Source: an uncultured Bacilli bacterium
GTDB taxonomy: Bacteria; Bacillota_I; Bacilli_A; RF39; UBA660
DNA: 64,000 nt
NCBI GenBank assembly: GCA_934131175.1
Contig: CAKOZD010000002.1
Span: 1-64,000 of the forward strand
Direction: 5' to 3'
Within the stretch, counting starts at the first letter, position 1. Every line of letters starts with the position of its first letter. Made by a program: the position numbers and the translations under genes. Below the pieces are notes generated by a model that saw nothing but the letters and a program-made list of their open reading frames with translations, was not told the DNA's origin and made no database searches. This document shows, one piece after another, positions 1-9,014 of this stretch.

Positions 1-93
1 TAAGGAGCATATTATACATCGAAAACTGACATTTTCAAAAAAAGATATAACATGACATTATCATAAAATGATTACATAATTTTGTTGAATTAC

Positions 94-122
94 TTGCTTT
101 TTATTATGTTTTGTGGTATAAT
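94..122 (+). promoter_or_regulatory. sigma-A type promoter of the 153-827 gene
   Basis: TTGCTT (94-99), a 17-bp spacer and a perfect TATAAT (117-122), followed by a purine-rich ribosome site (GAGGGGG, about 138-144) before the ATG at 153. Bases 1-93 hold nothing I can assign. Confidence 0.7.
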
Positions 123-152
123 TTAGACTGTTTTAATGAGGGGGAATTTTAA

Positions 153-827
153 ATGAAAGATTATGCTTTAGATAGTAGAAAAAAAGGAAAGTACATTGTT
201 AGTTGCAAGGAAGAAGATGGAAAGTATAAAATTGCTTTTGCTGATGGAACTAAGTTTGTTATAGATGTTAATGAGGAGAATTTTTCTAAGATTAATGATA
301 GATTAGAAAGACAATCAGAAATAGCATTAAAAAATTATGATAAATTTGTTCTAAGAAGAGAAAAAGCAAAATTTGGAGCAGGTATATCTGCTATTGGTAC
401 TGTTGCTGCTGGTGCTTGTGTTTCTGCACTACCTGTAGTACAAAGTTCAGCAAATCCAGTTGTTTTAGCAACAGCAATTGGAACTATTGCTGTATGTTCA
501 ACTATTCCAAATTTAGTTAGATTATCAAAAGAAAATTCAAGAATCAAAGAATTACAAAAGATATTTTATCGTAATAAAAAATGGGATATAATTAACAGTT
601 ATGCTGATTATAGCAATGCTTTACAAGGGGTAAAAAAGACAACTGCTAAAAAAATAGAAGAAAGTCCAGAGCCATTTGGAATGATAAATATTGATAACTT
701 TGATATTGAGACTTTAAAGAAAATTGTAGAAAATATTGAGAGAGAAGAAGAATACGAATTTACTTATAGTGGTGAAGAACCTGTAGAAGATGTTGAAAAT
801 ACGGATTCTACACAAAAAAGACGCTAA
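153..827 (+). CDS. Small two-helix membrane protein of unknown function
   Basis: 224 aa, not recognised. The N-terminal 70 residues are charged and soluble-looking, followed by two hydrophobic segments at about 74-97 and 101-122, each small-residue rich (Gly/Ala/Val), then a basic linker and a C-terminal third that is highly acidic (EREEEYEF region). There is no signal peptide, so both termini probably face the cytoplasm with a hairpin in the membrane. It has its own promoter and lies 105 bp upstream of the greA start, whose promoter lies just after this stop, so the two are likely separate units. Confidence is in it being a gene, not in a function. Confidence 0.75.
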   Translation: MKDYALDSRKKGKYIVSCKEEDGKYKIAFADGTKFVIDVNEENFSKINDRLERQSEIALKNYDKFVLRREKAKFGAGISAIGTVAAGACVSALPVVQSSANPVVLATAIGTIAVCSTIPNLVRLSKENSRIKELQKIFYRNKKWDIINSYADYSNALQGVKKTTAKKIEESPEPFGMINIDNFDIETLKKIVENIEREEEYEFTYSGEEPVEDVENTDSTQKRR

Positions 828-839
828 GATAATTAGGAC

Positions 840-868
840 TTGAAATATTTTACTTAATATGGTATATT
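840..868 (+). promoter_or_regulatory. greA promoter
   Basis: TTGAAA (840-845), 17-bp spacer, extended -10 TGG-TATATT (860-868). The ribosome site GAGGTGAAGAG lies just before the ATG at 933. Confidence 0.65.
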
Positions 869-932
869 ATTGCAAGTTAAGTCTAGAACTTGACTCTCAA
901 AAGACAAAATATAATAATTGAGGTGAAGAGAA

Positions 933-1403
933 ATGGGAAATAAAAACGCAGTATATTTAACTCAACAAGGATTGGATGATTTAAAGAAAGAGTTAGACGA
1001 TTTAATAAATGTAAGACGACCAGAAAATATTCAAGCTATTAAAGAAGCAAGATCTCTTGGAGATTTATCAGAAAATGCAGAATATGATGCTGCTAGAAAT
1101 GAACAAGCTGAAATTGAAGGAAGAATTAAGCAATTAGAAAAGATGCTTGAAAATGTTTCAATTATTGCTGATGTTGGAACTGATACAGTAAGTATTGGTA
1201 ATACAGTATCTATCAAATACGTTGATGACGATGAAGAAGATGAATATAAAATAGTTGGTAGTCAAGAAGCAGATCCATTTGAAAGTAAGATTTCCAATGA
1301 AAGCCCAATAGCTCAAGCTTTATTCGACCATAAAGTAGGAGATATTGTTACAGTTGAGAGTCCAAATGGTAACTATGAAGTAGAAATCATTGAAATTAAG
1401 TAA
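933..1403 (+). CDS. greA: Transcription elongation factor GreA
   Basis: 156 aa, the usual GreA length. GreA enters the RNA polymerase secondary channel and stimulates cleavage of backtracked transcripts. The N-terminal coiled coil (about 1-75) carries the family signature around LSENAEYDAARNEQ with the acidic tip residues (D and E of the ENAEYD stretch) that help position Mg2+ at the polymerase active site; the C-terminal FKBP-like domain includes the DPFESKISNESPIAQAL stretch typical of GreA. It is monocistronic: own promoter and a strong hairpin terminator directly after. Nothing odd was seen. Confidence 0.97.
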   Translation: MGNKNAVYLTQQGLDDLKKELDDLINVRRPENIQAIKEARSLGDLSENAEYDAARNEQAEIEGRIKQLEKMLENVSIIADVGTDTVSIGNTVSIKYVDDDEEDEYKIVGSQEADPFESKISNESPIAQALFDHKVGDIVTVESPNGNYEVEIIEIK

Positions 1404-1416
1404 TATATTATGAAAA

Positions 1417-1448
1417 GGTAACTTAAAAAAATAAGTTATCTTTTTTTT
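1417..1448 (+). terminator. Rho-independent terminator of greA
   Basis: Nine-pair stem (1417-1425 with 1432-1440, one G-U pair), A6 loop and a run of eight T. It isolates greA from the large secretion locus that follows. Confidence 0.85.
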
Positions 1449-1457
1449 CGTTTCTTA

Positions 1458-1486
1458 TTTAAATTTTATGTAAAATGCGATATACT
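1458..1486 (+). promoter_or_regulatory. Candidate promoter of the Tad/T4SS locus
   Basis: TTTAAA (1458-1463), 17-bp spacer, TATACT (1481-1486), then AAGGGGAGTG ahead of ATG 1522. The -35 matches only 4 of 6 consensus bases, so this may be a modest promoter for the first genes of the locus. Confidence 0.5.
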
Positions 1487-1521
1487 TAGATAGTAATAAT
1501 AATAAGGGGAGTGTAGATAAG

Positions 1522-3075
1522 ATGATTATCAGAAAACCTTATGCGTTTTTAATAAAGAATTTTAAGAAAATACATATTTTGATGCTTATTTTAAGTTTAT
1601 TTGTTGCATATAAAATATTTGATGTAAGTTCTTTTGTTCAAGAATTTATGAGACTTGGTACATATGATTTATATGCAGACCCAATAGGCAGTCATATTAC
1701 TTTTTTCTTACAACTTGCAATTGTTTTATTGGTAATTGGAAGTGGTTCACTTATATTACTTTTAAGACATAAAGAAAAACCTTGGAAAGCATATCTTATT
1801 CCATTTATTGAATATATACTTTTATTCTTTGTACTAGGAATGATTAAGAGTTTCTTTAGTTCTTATTCAGATGATGTTGCAACAACTGATCTTAGAATGT
1901 CTAGAGATTTATTAATGCTATTCTTATTTGGACAATTGCCTGCTATTGGAATATTTATAATGAGAACGTTTGGTCTTGATATTAAAAAGTTTAATTTTAA
2001 TATGGATGAGGAGTTTCTTGAACTTAGTGAAGCAGATAGAGAAGAATTTGAAATTAGATTAGATGTTGATAAAAATACTTTTAAAAGAGGTTTTAGAAGA
2101 CTTCTTAGAAATTTAGGTTATATTTATAAAGAACATAAAACTATATGTAATATTTGTTTTGGTATTATTGGTGTTTTCATACTTTATAATTCATATAAAT
2201 TTATATTTATTACTAATAGAAGTTATAAGCAGGGAGATACTTATAGTGCAAATGGATATACTATTAAAATAAATAATTCTTATTATACGGATAAAGATGC
2301 ATCTGGAAAAGTAATTTCAAAAGATAGTGATTTTGTTGTAGTAGATGTAACTATTACTAATAACAGTGCAAGAAGAAAACTTGATATGGATAACTTCCAT
2401 TTAAAAAATGGTGTAAGTGATTATACGACAACTTCGAAGACTTATGAAGAAGAGTTTAGTGATTTAGGTAGTTGTGTCGATAGTAGTAAAGAATTAAAAA
2501 GAGATGAGTCAATTACTACAATAATTGTTTATAAAGTAGAAAAGAGAAAATGGAATTCGAACTTTGTTTTATATTATCAAGAAAAGTATGGTAGTGATAA
2601 ACTTAGAAAAATTAAATTAAATATAAAAGATATTTCTAAACTTGAGAAGGTAGAAAAGTTAAAATATGGTGATACTTTGAAATTGAAAGTTAATGGAAGA
2701 CCTGAAAACATTTCTATTGATGATTATGATATTGCTCAAACTGCTGAGTATATTAAACGTAGTTGTACATTATATGATTGTGTAAATAATACATATGATT
2801 TTACTGCAAAAGATGGTTATAACATATTAAAATTAAGCTTTGGTTCTGATAATTTTGAGTCTAAGAATCTAATTGACTTTTTAAATAAGTATGGTAAAAT
2901 TAGTTATAAAGATAGTGATGGTAATGATGAAGAATATGAGATAGTAAATGCAGCTGATAGAACATACTCTGGTAAGTTTATATATCTTCAGATTCCTAAT
3001 GAAATAAATAATAGTAGTAGTTTAAGTATTGATATTGTGTATAGAGATAAAAGATATAGTTATTCTATAAATTGA
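1522..3075 (+). CDS. Five-helix membrane protein with DUF4352-like extracellular domain
   Basis: 517 aa, first gene of the Tad/T4SS block. Predicted transmembrane helices lie at about 16-36, 58-81, 91-112, 130-150 and 209-230, with a charged cytoplasmic stretch at 151-205. The rest, about 290 residues, is a beta-rich domain outside the membrane; its opening (an N-G-Y-T-I-K-I stretch followed by a V-V-V-D-V-T-I-T-N strand) resembles the telokin-like DUF4352 immunoglobulin fold found in Gram-positive surface lipoproteins. It ends in TGA 10 bp before the next gene, so co-transcription is likely. Function unknown; a membrane scaffold or receptor-like part of the surface apparatus is inference. 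Confidence 0.75.
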   Translation: MIIRKPYAFLIKNFKKIHILMLILSLFVAYKIFDVSSFVQEFMRLGTYDLYADPIGSHITFFLQLAIVLLVIGSGSLILLLRHKEKPWKAYLIPFIEYILLFFVLGMIKSFFSSYSDDVATTDLRMSRDLLMLFLFGQLPAIGIFIMRTFGLDIKKFNFNMDEEFLELSEADREEFEIRLDVDKNTFKRGFRRLLRNLGYIYKEHKTICNICFGIIGVFILYNSYKFIFITNRSYKQGDTYSANGYTIKINNSYYTDKDASGKVISKDSDFVVVDVTITNNSARRKLDMDNFHLKNGVSDYTTTSKTYEEEFSDLGSCVDSSKELKRDESITTIIVYKVEKRKWNSNFVLYYQEKYGSDKLRKIKLNIKDISKLEKVEKLKYGDTLKLKVNGRPENISIDDYDIAQTAEYIKRSCTLYDCVNNTYDFTAKDGYNILKLSFGSDNFESKNLIDFLNKYGKISYKDSDGNDEEYEIVNAADRTYSGKFIYLQIPNEINNSSSLSIDIVYRDKRYSYSIN

Positions 3076-3085
3076 TGGAGGCTTT

Positions 3086-4891
3086 ATGGATAAGAAGAAG
3101 ATTGCATTTAATATTAAATTTATTATTTCCTTGATTATAGTTGGATTATTTGTTTGGTATTTGGTAATATCTCCAATGATGAAGTTTCATGATAATGAAA
3201 AGCAAATGATTAATGCTGCTAAAAGATATTTTGAAATTAATAGTAATGAATTGCCTACAGGAAAGAGGATAAAAACTCTTTCTTTAAGCACGTTATATTC
3301 AAAAGCATACTTAGAGAATGATTTTTATGTTCCATATACAAGTAATGTATGTGATCAGACTGATAGTTGGGTAAAGGTAAGAAAGAACAACAGTGGAGAT
3401 TATGAATATTTAGTTTATTTAGATTGTGGAGTGTTACAATCTTCAATAGATCATACTGGACCTGAGATTAAACTTAATGGTTCAAAAGAAGTTACAATTG
3501 GTTTAGGAAGTAAATATAAAGAAGAAGGCGTAAAGAGCGTTGTTGATAATACTGATGGTAAACTAGATGTAAAAGATGTTGTAATTAAAGGTAATGTTGA
3601 TACAAGTAAGGTTGGTACTTATGAAGTAGAGTATGTTGCATTTGATTCATTAAAAAATAGAACATCTGTTACTAGAAAAGTTAATGTTATAAATAACTTA
3701 AATAGTGTTGTTAAGAAGGCATTAAATGGAGCAAAGAATTTTACTGGTAATCCTACAAATAATTATGTACGTTTATCTAATATGTTATATAGAGTTTATG
3801 GATTAGATAGTAATAATAATATAATTTTAGTTGCTGCAGAAGATGTTTCTAATGTTAATTATACTAAGTTAAATGAATGGTTAAATAAGTATTATTATAA
3901 TCACTTAAATGACTTTACTAAAAAGTTAATTGTTAAGAGTAAGTATTGTAATATGAAAATTACTGATACAACAACTGATACAACTGAATGTAGTGGTTAT
4001 ACTGATAAAGTAAATATATTTGTTCCATCAGTTGTTGAGGTTAATAAAGCAGCTGCTGGTAATGAAAACTTTATGAAGACTTATACAATGTCATGGGTAG
4101 GTAATAGTGGTGATGATGGTAAGGCATATATAACAAGAAGTTTCTTTTCTGCTGAGAATGAAGGAAAGAGTTTTATAGCATATGATACAACATATAATTT
4201 TGGTGTTAGACCTATGTTTACGATAAAGGGAAACATTAGTGCTGTTTCAGGAGATGGTTCTATCACTGATCCGTATACATTTGGAGATTCAACTCCTATT
4301 AAAGGCGGAGAAGAACTTAATAATGCATCAACTGGTGAGTACGTTAACATATCAGGTGATTTATATAGAGTAATTGATGTAGAAAATGGATATACAAAAG
4401 TAATTGCAGAAGATTCCATAACAAGAAGTTCAGAATTAGTTTTGGCTGTTCCAACAATTGCTGCTACAGAATTAACTTATAATCCAAAGGTTAAAGGGTC
4501 AGTTGCTTATATTATTAATAATGAGTCTGGTCAATACATTGATACTTCATATTTTGTTAATCATAATGTAAAAGTTCCTATTTATAAAAAAGATATTATA
4601 TATGGTGAAGAAGTTAAAACTGAAAAATATAAAGCAAAAGTATTTGCACCTAATATGTATGAAATGTTCAGTGCCCAAGTTAATGCATATGGTCATGTTT
4701 CACACGGATACTGGTATTTAAATACTTCTAAAACTTCATTTTATATTTCAGCAGTTACAGATATTGGAGTTCCTTTAAATAAAGAAACAAGATATTTATC
4801 ATTCGGTATTAGACCATGTGCTTATATAAAAGATAATGTTATTGTTACAAGTGGTCTTGGAACTAGAAATAATCCATATATAATTAAATAA
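3086..4891 (+). CDS. Membrane-anchored surface protein with Ig-like domain and two DUF6273-like repeats
   Basis: 601 aa. One N-terminal helix (about 10-29) without a Cys lipobox, so a membrane anchor with the body outside. Next comes a small domain (about 38-120) with two Cys (CDQT and LDCG), then an Ig/DUF5011-like domain (about 122-200, with the typical D-N-T-D-G and V-G-T-Y-E-V-E-Y patterns), then two copies of a domain that begins Y-V-x-(L/I)-S-x-x-L-Y-R-V and ends G-(V/I)-R-P with a closing DPY/NPY motif (about 225-405 and 410-601). The anchor, the small Cys domain and the repeat domain recur in the protein at 26809-28047 at the other end of the locus. Likely a wall-exposed partner or subunit of the pilus/secretion machine; exact role unknown. 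Confidence 0.7.
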   Translation: MDKKKIAFNIKFIISLIIVGLFVWYLVISPMMKFHDNEKQMINAAKRYFEINSNELPTGKRIKTLSLSTLYSKAYLENDFYVPYTSNVCDQTDSWVKVRKNNSGDYEYLVYLDCGVLQSSIDHTGPEIKLNGSKEVTIGLGSKYKEEGVKSVVDNTDGKLDVKDVVIKGNVDTSKVGTYEVEYVAFDSLKNRTSVTRKVNVINNLNSVVKKALNGAKNFTGNPTNNYVRLSNMLYRVYGLDSNNNIILVAAEDVSNVNYTKLNEWLNKYYYNHLNDFTKKLIVKSKYCNMKITDTTTDTTECSGYTDKVNIFVPSVVEVNKAAAGNENFMKTYTMSWVGNSGDDGKAYITRSFFSAENEGKSFIAYDTTYNFGVRPMFTIKGNISAVSGDGSITDPYTFGDSTPIKGGEELNNASTGEYVNISGDLYRVIDVENGYTKVIAEDSITRSSELVLAVPTIAATELTYNPKVKGSVAYIINNESGQYIDTSYFVNHNVKVPIYKKDIIYGEEVKTEKYKAKVFAPNMYEMFSAQVNAYGHVSHGYWYLNTSKTSFYISAVTDIGVPLNKETRYLSFGIRPCAYIKDNVIVTSGLGTRNNPYIIK

Positions 4892-4912
4892 TATTTGTGG
4901 GGGAGTAGTATC

Positions 4913-5728
4913 ATGAATCGAAAACGGAAAATTAAAAAAAATTGTCATTTATTTAAAATTCTTATATTTGGTTTGCTTATATTATTAATTCTATTTTTGA
5001 TATTTTTATTGATAAAAAATATATTTATGCCAAATAATGATGTACATAAGTTTGAATCTCATATTTCTGATATAGAAAATGCAAAGAAAAAGTATAATAC
5101 AAGTGATTATAAAGTTTCTGGGTGGCTAGAAATAGAAAATACTAACATTAATTTACCAATTTTTAGAGCAATACATAAGTCATTTGAATATCCAATAACA
5201 ATGGAAAAATATGGATGGACGTTAAATGTAGATGATAAATATTATGATTTTATGACCGTGTTTGGTCATAATTTAATGAATTTAGGTGTTCCTAAAAAAG
5301 AAGATTCATCATTTAAACGTTTTGAAGAATTGATGGCGTATTCGTATGATGATTTTGCTGATAGTCATAAGTATTTTCAATATACTGTTGATGGAAAAGA
5401 ATATATATATAAAATTTTTTCCGTTAGTTATTTTGATTCAAGTACAATTTATAAATTTCCTCTACATCCAGGAACAGCTTCATTAAGCAAAAAAGAAACT
5501 TTGAAACTTTTAAATGAAAATTCTATTTATAAGTATGATGTTGATGTAAATGATTCCGATGGTTTATTATTGATTACTACTTGTACTAGAATGTTTGGTT
5601 CTGATGAATCATATGAGATAGTTGTTTCCGGAAGATTATTAAGAGAAAATGAAAATGCTAATAATTATAAAATGGAAAAGAATAAAAATTATAACAAAAT
5701 TAAAAAAATATTGAAAGGTGATGATTAA
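4913..5728 (+). CDS. Sortase-like membrane protein (class B-like), catalytic Arg doubtful
   Basis: 271 aa from ATG 4913, chosen because GGGGGAG sits at the right distance; a TTG at 4895 would lie upstream of that site. A membrane helix at about 14-37 is followed by a sortase beta-barrel: G-W-L-E-I at about 70, the H119 motif (T-V-F-G-H-N) and the Cys motif LLLITTCTR with C224. Sortases join surface proteins to peptidoglycan or pilins to each other. Unusual: the Arg expected in the strand after the Cys is not in place (the stretch reads SYEIVVSGR), so activity is uncertain. No LPxTG-type substrate is encoded in the locus. It lies between two surface-protein genes. Confidence 0.75.
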   Translation: MNRKRKIKKNCHLFKILIFGLLILLILFLIFLLIKNIFMPNNDVHKFESHISDIENAKKKYNTSDYKVSGWLEIENTNINLPIFRAIHKSFEYPITMEKYGWTLNVDDKYYDFMTVFGHNLMNLGVPKKEDSSFKRFEELMAYSYDDFADSHKYFQYTVDGKEYIYKIFSVSYFDSSTIYKFPLHPGTASLSKKETLKLLNENSIYKYDVDVNDSDGLLLITTCTRMFGSDESYEIVVSGRLLRENENANNYKMEKNKNYNKIKKILKGDD

Positions 5729-5729
5729 G

Positions 5730-8477
5730 ATGAAAAAGAAAAAATCTTTACTTTTGCTTTTATGTTTGATTTCTTTGTTTTTTGGAATAAAAAATGTAAA
5801 TGCAGTTGATAAAAAAGAATTTACTGAAAAATGTAAAGACAAGTATTCTGAAGATCAAATAAAAAATGGTTTTGATCCAAAAGTAACTACAGTTGTAAAA
5901 AATGGTTATACAGAATTTACATATAATATGAATCCTAGTGCAAAATATAAGAATATTACTATGAAGATTAGTGTTTCTAAAGGTGAAATATTAAATGGAA
6001 AAACTGAAGTAAAAGGTAATGATTCATTTACTATTCGTGTGAAAAATACTAAAGGTTCTTCAAATACTTATGAAGATGATTTTGATGTTACTTTAACATC
6101 AACTGATACTGAGAAAGTTGAATCTTTAGAATGTACAGGTACTATTACCTTTAGTTTAAGTGGAGAATCTTATGCAGGAACTAAAGATTCAGAAGGTGTT
6201 GCAGAAATTATTGTTGATACTGGTGGAAATCAATCTGCTATAGATTGTAATAATCCTGCAAATAGAAATGAAATAATTATATGTGATGCAAAGAAATTAC
6301 GTACTAATAAAACTAATTATAAATTCACTGCACTTAATAGTGATGGTAGTAGAGATGAAAATGCTACACTTCCTAGTCGTTCTTTTAAGTGTAATGTTAA
6401 TAATTTTTTAGATAGAACAAAATTAACTAATTCTGAGTTCTATGTTTCATATGAAGAATATAAAAAACATCTATCTGATTTATATTATCAAAACCGTGAG
6501 TATTTATATGGTATATCTACAGAAAAATTTCCAAATAGTAAAGATAAAGAATCATATCAATATGTTTATAATTATGATCCTTTAAATCCTACTATGGGTG
6601 AAAAGATCAGTTGTAAAAGAACATGTGAAGAGGGAGTTGTAGTTGAATATGGTCCTCCTGTTGCATCTAAGGCTGGTTTATGTTTTGAATATAAAATTAG
6701 AGTAACAAGTGCTGTAAGATGTTATTCAGACTTAAGTTCAATTAAGAAACCTAAAAAACCAACAACGGTTTGTACTCCTGGACCTACATGTACTGGTGTT
6801 GGTCGTAATGGTACATATCATGTTACAGAGGGTGGACCAAGTAAGGAATATGACAAATGTATAAAATCTTGTGATGGAGGAAAATATACAAAATCATGTT
6901 CAAATAAATGTTATAAAAAAGTATATGGTTCATCAACTAAAACATCTAATAACAACAATTCAGCTAGTACTTTAAAATTATCTGGTGATTCGACACATGA
7001 TAAAATTGAAGAATGTATAAGTAAATCTTCTAAAAACCATGGTGGATGTTATGTTAGACAAGGTGGAAGTATTGTTTGGAAAGATAATGGTAGAATGAAC
7101 CGTGGTAGATGGTATGTAACTAGTGGATGGAGTAGATCTGGTTATAAAGTATTCTTAGATGATGGATTTATGAGACATGATTATGGTGGCGATTTCTGTC
7201 ATGATAGTTGTTCTTGGAATTCATATGATTGCTCATCAGATGAATATTTAAATTATGGTTATGCTGAATCAGATTATAAAGCTAATATGGAAATATATAA
7301 AAAATTGGTTGATCGTTGTAAAGCTGCAGCAACATGTTCTACTACTTCAGCTGAGTTTACAATTTCAGTTGATTATACTGATAGCAATAAGAAAAAAGTT
7401 ACAATTGACTTCCCATATTCATCTGAGGCAGATAAATTAGGTACTGATCAATCAAGTTCAACAAATAAAAATGAAAATACTACAATTATAAATGAACCTG
7501 CACCTAATGGATGTTTTTTAACAACAAATAAAAATGCTCAATTTTATCAAGCAGCTTGGAGTTTCCCTGGTTCTTGGATAAATAATAAAACAGGTGAAGT
7601 TTCTTATAAACCTAAGAAGACTTCTGATGGATGGAGAAGTTTACCTGATAAATTCTGTATACCTTTAGATGCCCAAAATGTAAATACTGCTTGGTGGAAT
7701 AGTTATTATGGTACACAATTAAAGTCTATGTCTAGTACTTCTATAAGTAGTGCAGCTGCTATTGAAAAATGTAAGAGTATCTCTGAAAAAGGTTCAATAT
7801 ATAAATACACACAAACATTTACATCTGACGATATTAAAAATATTGACTACAATATTAATGGAAAAACAAAGAATTTTGGACATTTTGGATGGAACATTAG
7901 TGTAAGTTGTTTCTATGCATTAAATACAAGTATTCCTAAAGTAACAGAGGATTCCACAACAACTGATGACAAAACTCCGTTAGAGTGTAAGACATCATCT
8001 GAAGCTAGAGTAAGAACTGTTGATTTAACTAATTTGTTCCCATCAACTGATGGAACAACTAAGAATAGTGATTCTACTTCAACTGGAAGAACACCTGGAT
8101 TTAACTGGAGTACATATGCAACTATAAGTGAAAATAAAAATCCAACTTATACATCATCTCCAGCACAATATTTAGCTGATGTTCAAAAGTTAGGCTATAG
8201 TGTATATAGTGATAGTTATTTGGATTATGAGATAACATTAGATAAAGCTAAATTATCTGAATTAAAGAAATATACTAATGGTGGAAATAAGAAAGATTAT
8301 ACTGCATTTGATGGTACTTCTACAGTAAGTGATAAAACTGGTGTAACAAGATATACAAGTAAACTTTTAGGTAGTTTAGGTTCAAGCATTAAACGTCCTA
8401 GTGCAACAGCTCGTGAATGTAACAATATGAAAAACTATGGATCTGATGATTGTCAAAAAGCAGGAGAAACTAAATAG
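5730..8477 (+). CDS. Large secreted Cys-rich surface protein
   Basis: 915 aa from ATG 5730 (AAAGGTG just upstream; a GTG at 5718 lies inside that site and inside the sortase gene). A signal peptide is clear: KKKK, a Leu-rich core and a likely cut after VNA (residue 25). The mature protein is Thr/Ser/Asn-rich and has many Cys, several as closely spaced pairs (for example around CKRTCEEG, CTPGPTCTG, CDGGKYTKSCSNKC), suggesting disulphide-linked modules. There is no C-terminal helix and no LPxTG-like motif, so it is either released, held by partners, or a structural/adhesive component. I do not recognise a named domain. Position between the sortase and the Tad genes suggests export with the apparatus. 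Confidence 0.75.
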   Translation: MKKKKSLLLLLCLISLFFGIKNVNAVDKKEFTEKCKDKYSEDQIKNGFDPKVTTVVKNGYTEFTYNMNPSAKYKNITMKISVSKGEILNGKTEVKGNDSFTIRVKNTKGSSNTYEDDFDVTLTSTDTEKVESLECTGTITFSLSGESYAGTKDSEGVAEIIVDTGGNQSAIDCNNPANRNEIIICDAKKLRTNKTNYKFTALNSDGSRDENATLPSRSFKCNVNNFLDRTKLTNSEFYVSYEEYKKHLSDLYYQNREYLYGISTEKFPNSKDKESYQYVYNYDPLNPTMGEKISCKRTCEEGVVVEYGPPVASKAGLCFEYKIRVTSAVRCYSDLSSIKKPKKPTTVCTPGPTCTGVGRNGTYHVTEGGPSKEYDKCIKSCDGGKYTKSCSNKCYKKVYGSSTKTSNNNNSASTLKLSGDSTHDKIEECISKSSKNHGGCYVRQGGSIVWKDNGRMNRGRWYVTSGWSRSGYKVFLDDGFMRHDYGGDFCHDSCSWNSYDCSSDEYLNYGYAESDYKANMEIYKKLVDRCKAAATCSTTSAEFTISVDYTDSNKKKVTIDFPYSSEADKLGTDQSSSTNKNENTTIINEPAPNGCFLTTNKNAQFYQAAWSFPGSWINNKTGEVSYKPKKTSDGWRSLPDKFCIPLDAQNVNTAWWNSYYGTQLKSMSSTSISSAAAIEKCKSISEKGSIYKYTQTFTSDDIKNIDYNINGKTKNFGHFGWNISVSCFYALNTSIPKVTEDSTTTDDKTPLECKTSSEARVRTVDLTNLFPSTDGTTKNSDSTSTGRTPGFNWSTYATISENKNPTYTSSPAQYLADVQKLGYSVYSDSYLDYEITLDKAKLSELKKYTNGGNKKDYTAFDGTSTVSDKTGVTRYTSKLLGSLGSSIKRPSATARECNNMKNYGSDDCQKAGETK

Positions 8478-8489
8478 GAGGTGTAATTT

Positions 8490-8996
8490 ATGAATAAAGG
8501 AATGTTAACTGTTGGTATAATTTTATTAAGTGTTATAGCTTTGCTTCTTATTAATGTTCTTACTAATTATTCATCAGGTAGTGAACTTGATTACTATTTA
8601 GTAAAAGAAACAACTAATGCTGCAATGACTGATGCAATGGATTATGATTATTTAAGAACATGTGGTTTACCTAGAATTGATAAAGAAAAGTTAGTTGAAA
8701 GTTTCATTCTTAGATTTGCAAATAATGTTGATGGTTCTAGAGGATATAAAATTAGTTTTTATGATATAAATGAAGTCCCACCTAAGGTAAGTGTTAAGGT
8801 TGATTCAGCTACTGTTTTAAGTTTCAAAGTTCAAGAAACAAAGAATGGAAAAACATCAACTAAGACAGATGATATAGATATGACAACAAGTTATGATGCA
8901 ATAATTGAAACTTCAAATATAGTTGACCCAACACTTGATTATCATTTAAATAAATATAAGAGTGATGTATGTTTATCATATAATGCAAATTCATAA
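8490..8996 (+). CDS. TadE-like / minor-pilin-like membrane protein
   Basis: 168 aa. One hydrophobic helix at about residues 4-24 right after a short N-terminus, then an extracytoplasmic domain that starts ELDYYLVKETTNAAM and contains two Cys (the C of RTCGLPR and one near the C-terminus). This is the layout of TadE/TadF-type pseudopilins, but the family match is structural impression only. It sits 12 bp after the large secreted protein, with a clear AGGAGG site, and 18 bp before the cpaB-like gene. Confidence 0.6.
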   Translation: MNKGMLTVGIILLSVIALLLINVLTNYSSGSELDYYLVKETTNAAMTDAMDYDYLRTCGLPRIDKEKLVESFILRFANNVDGSRGYKISFYDINEVPPKVSVKVDSATVLSFKVQETKNGKTSTKTDDIDMTTSYDAIIETSNIVDPTLDYHLNKYKSDVCLSYNANS

Positions 8997-9014
8997 GATT
9001 GAAAGGAGAATAAA

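Noticed and set aside
335..547. Minus-strand ORF
   Set aside because: Lies fully inside the 153-827 gene; a shadow with no start signals.
4895..4912. Upstream TTG start for sortase
   Set aside because: Would lie before the GGGGGAG site; ATG 4913 fits.
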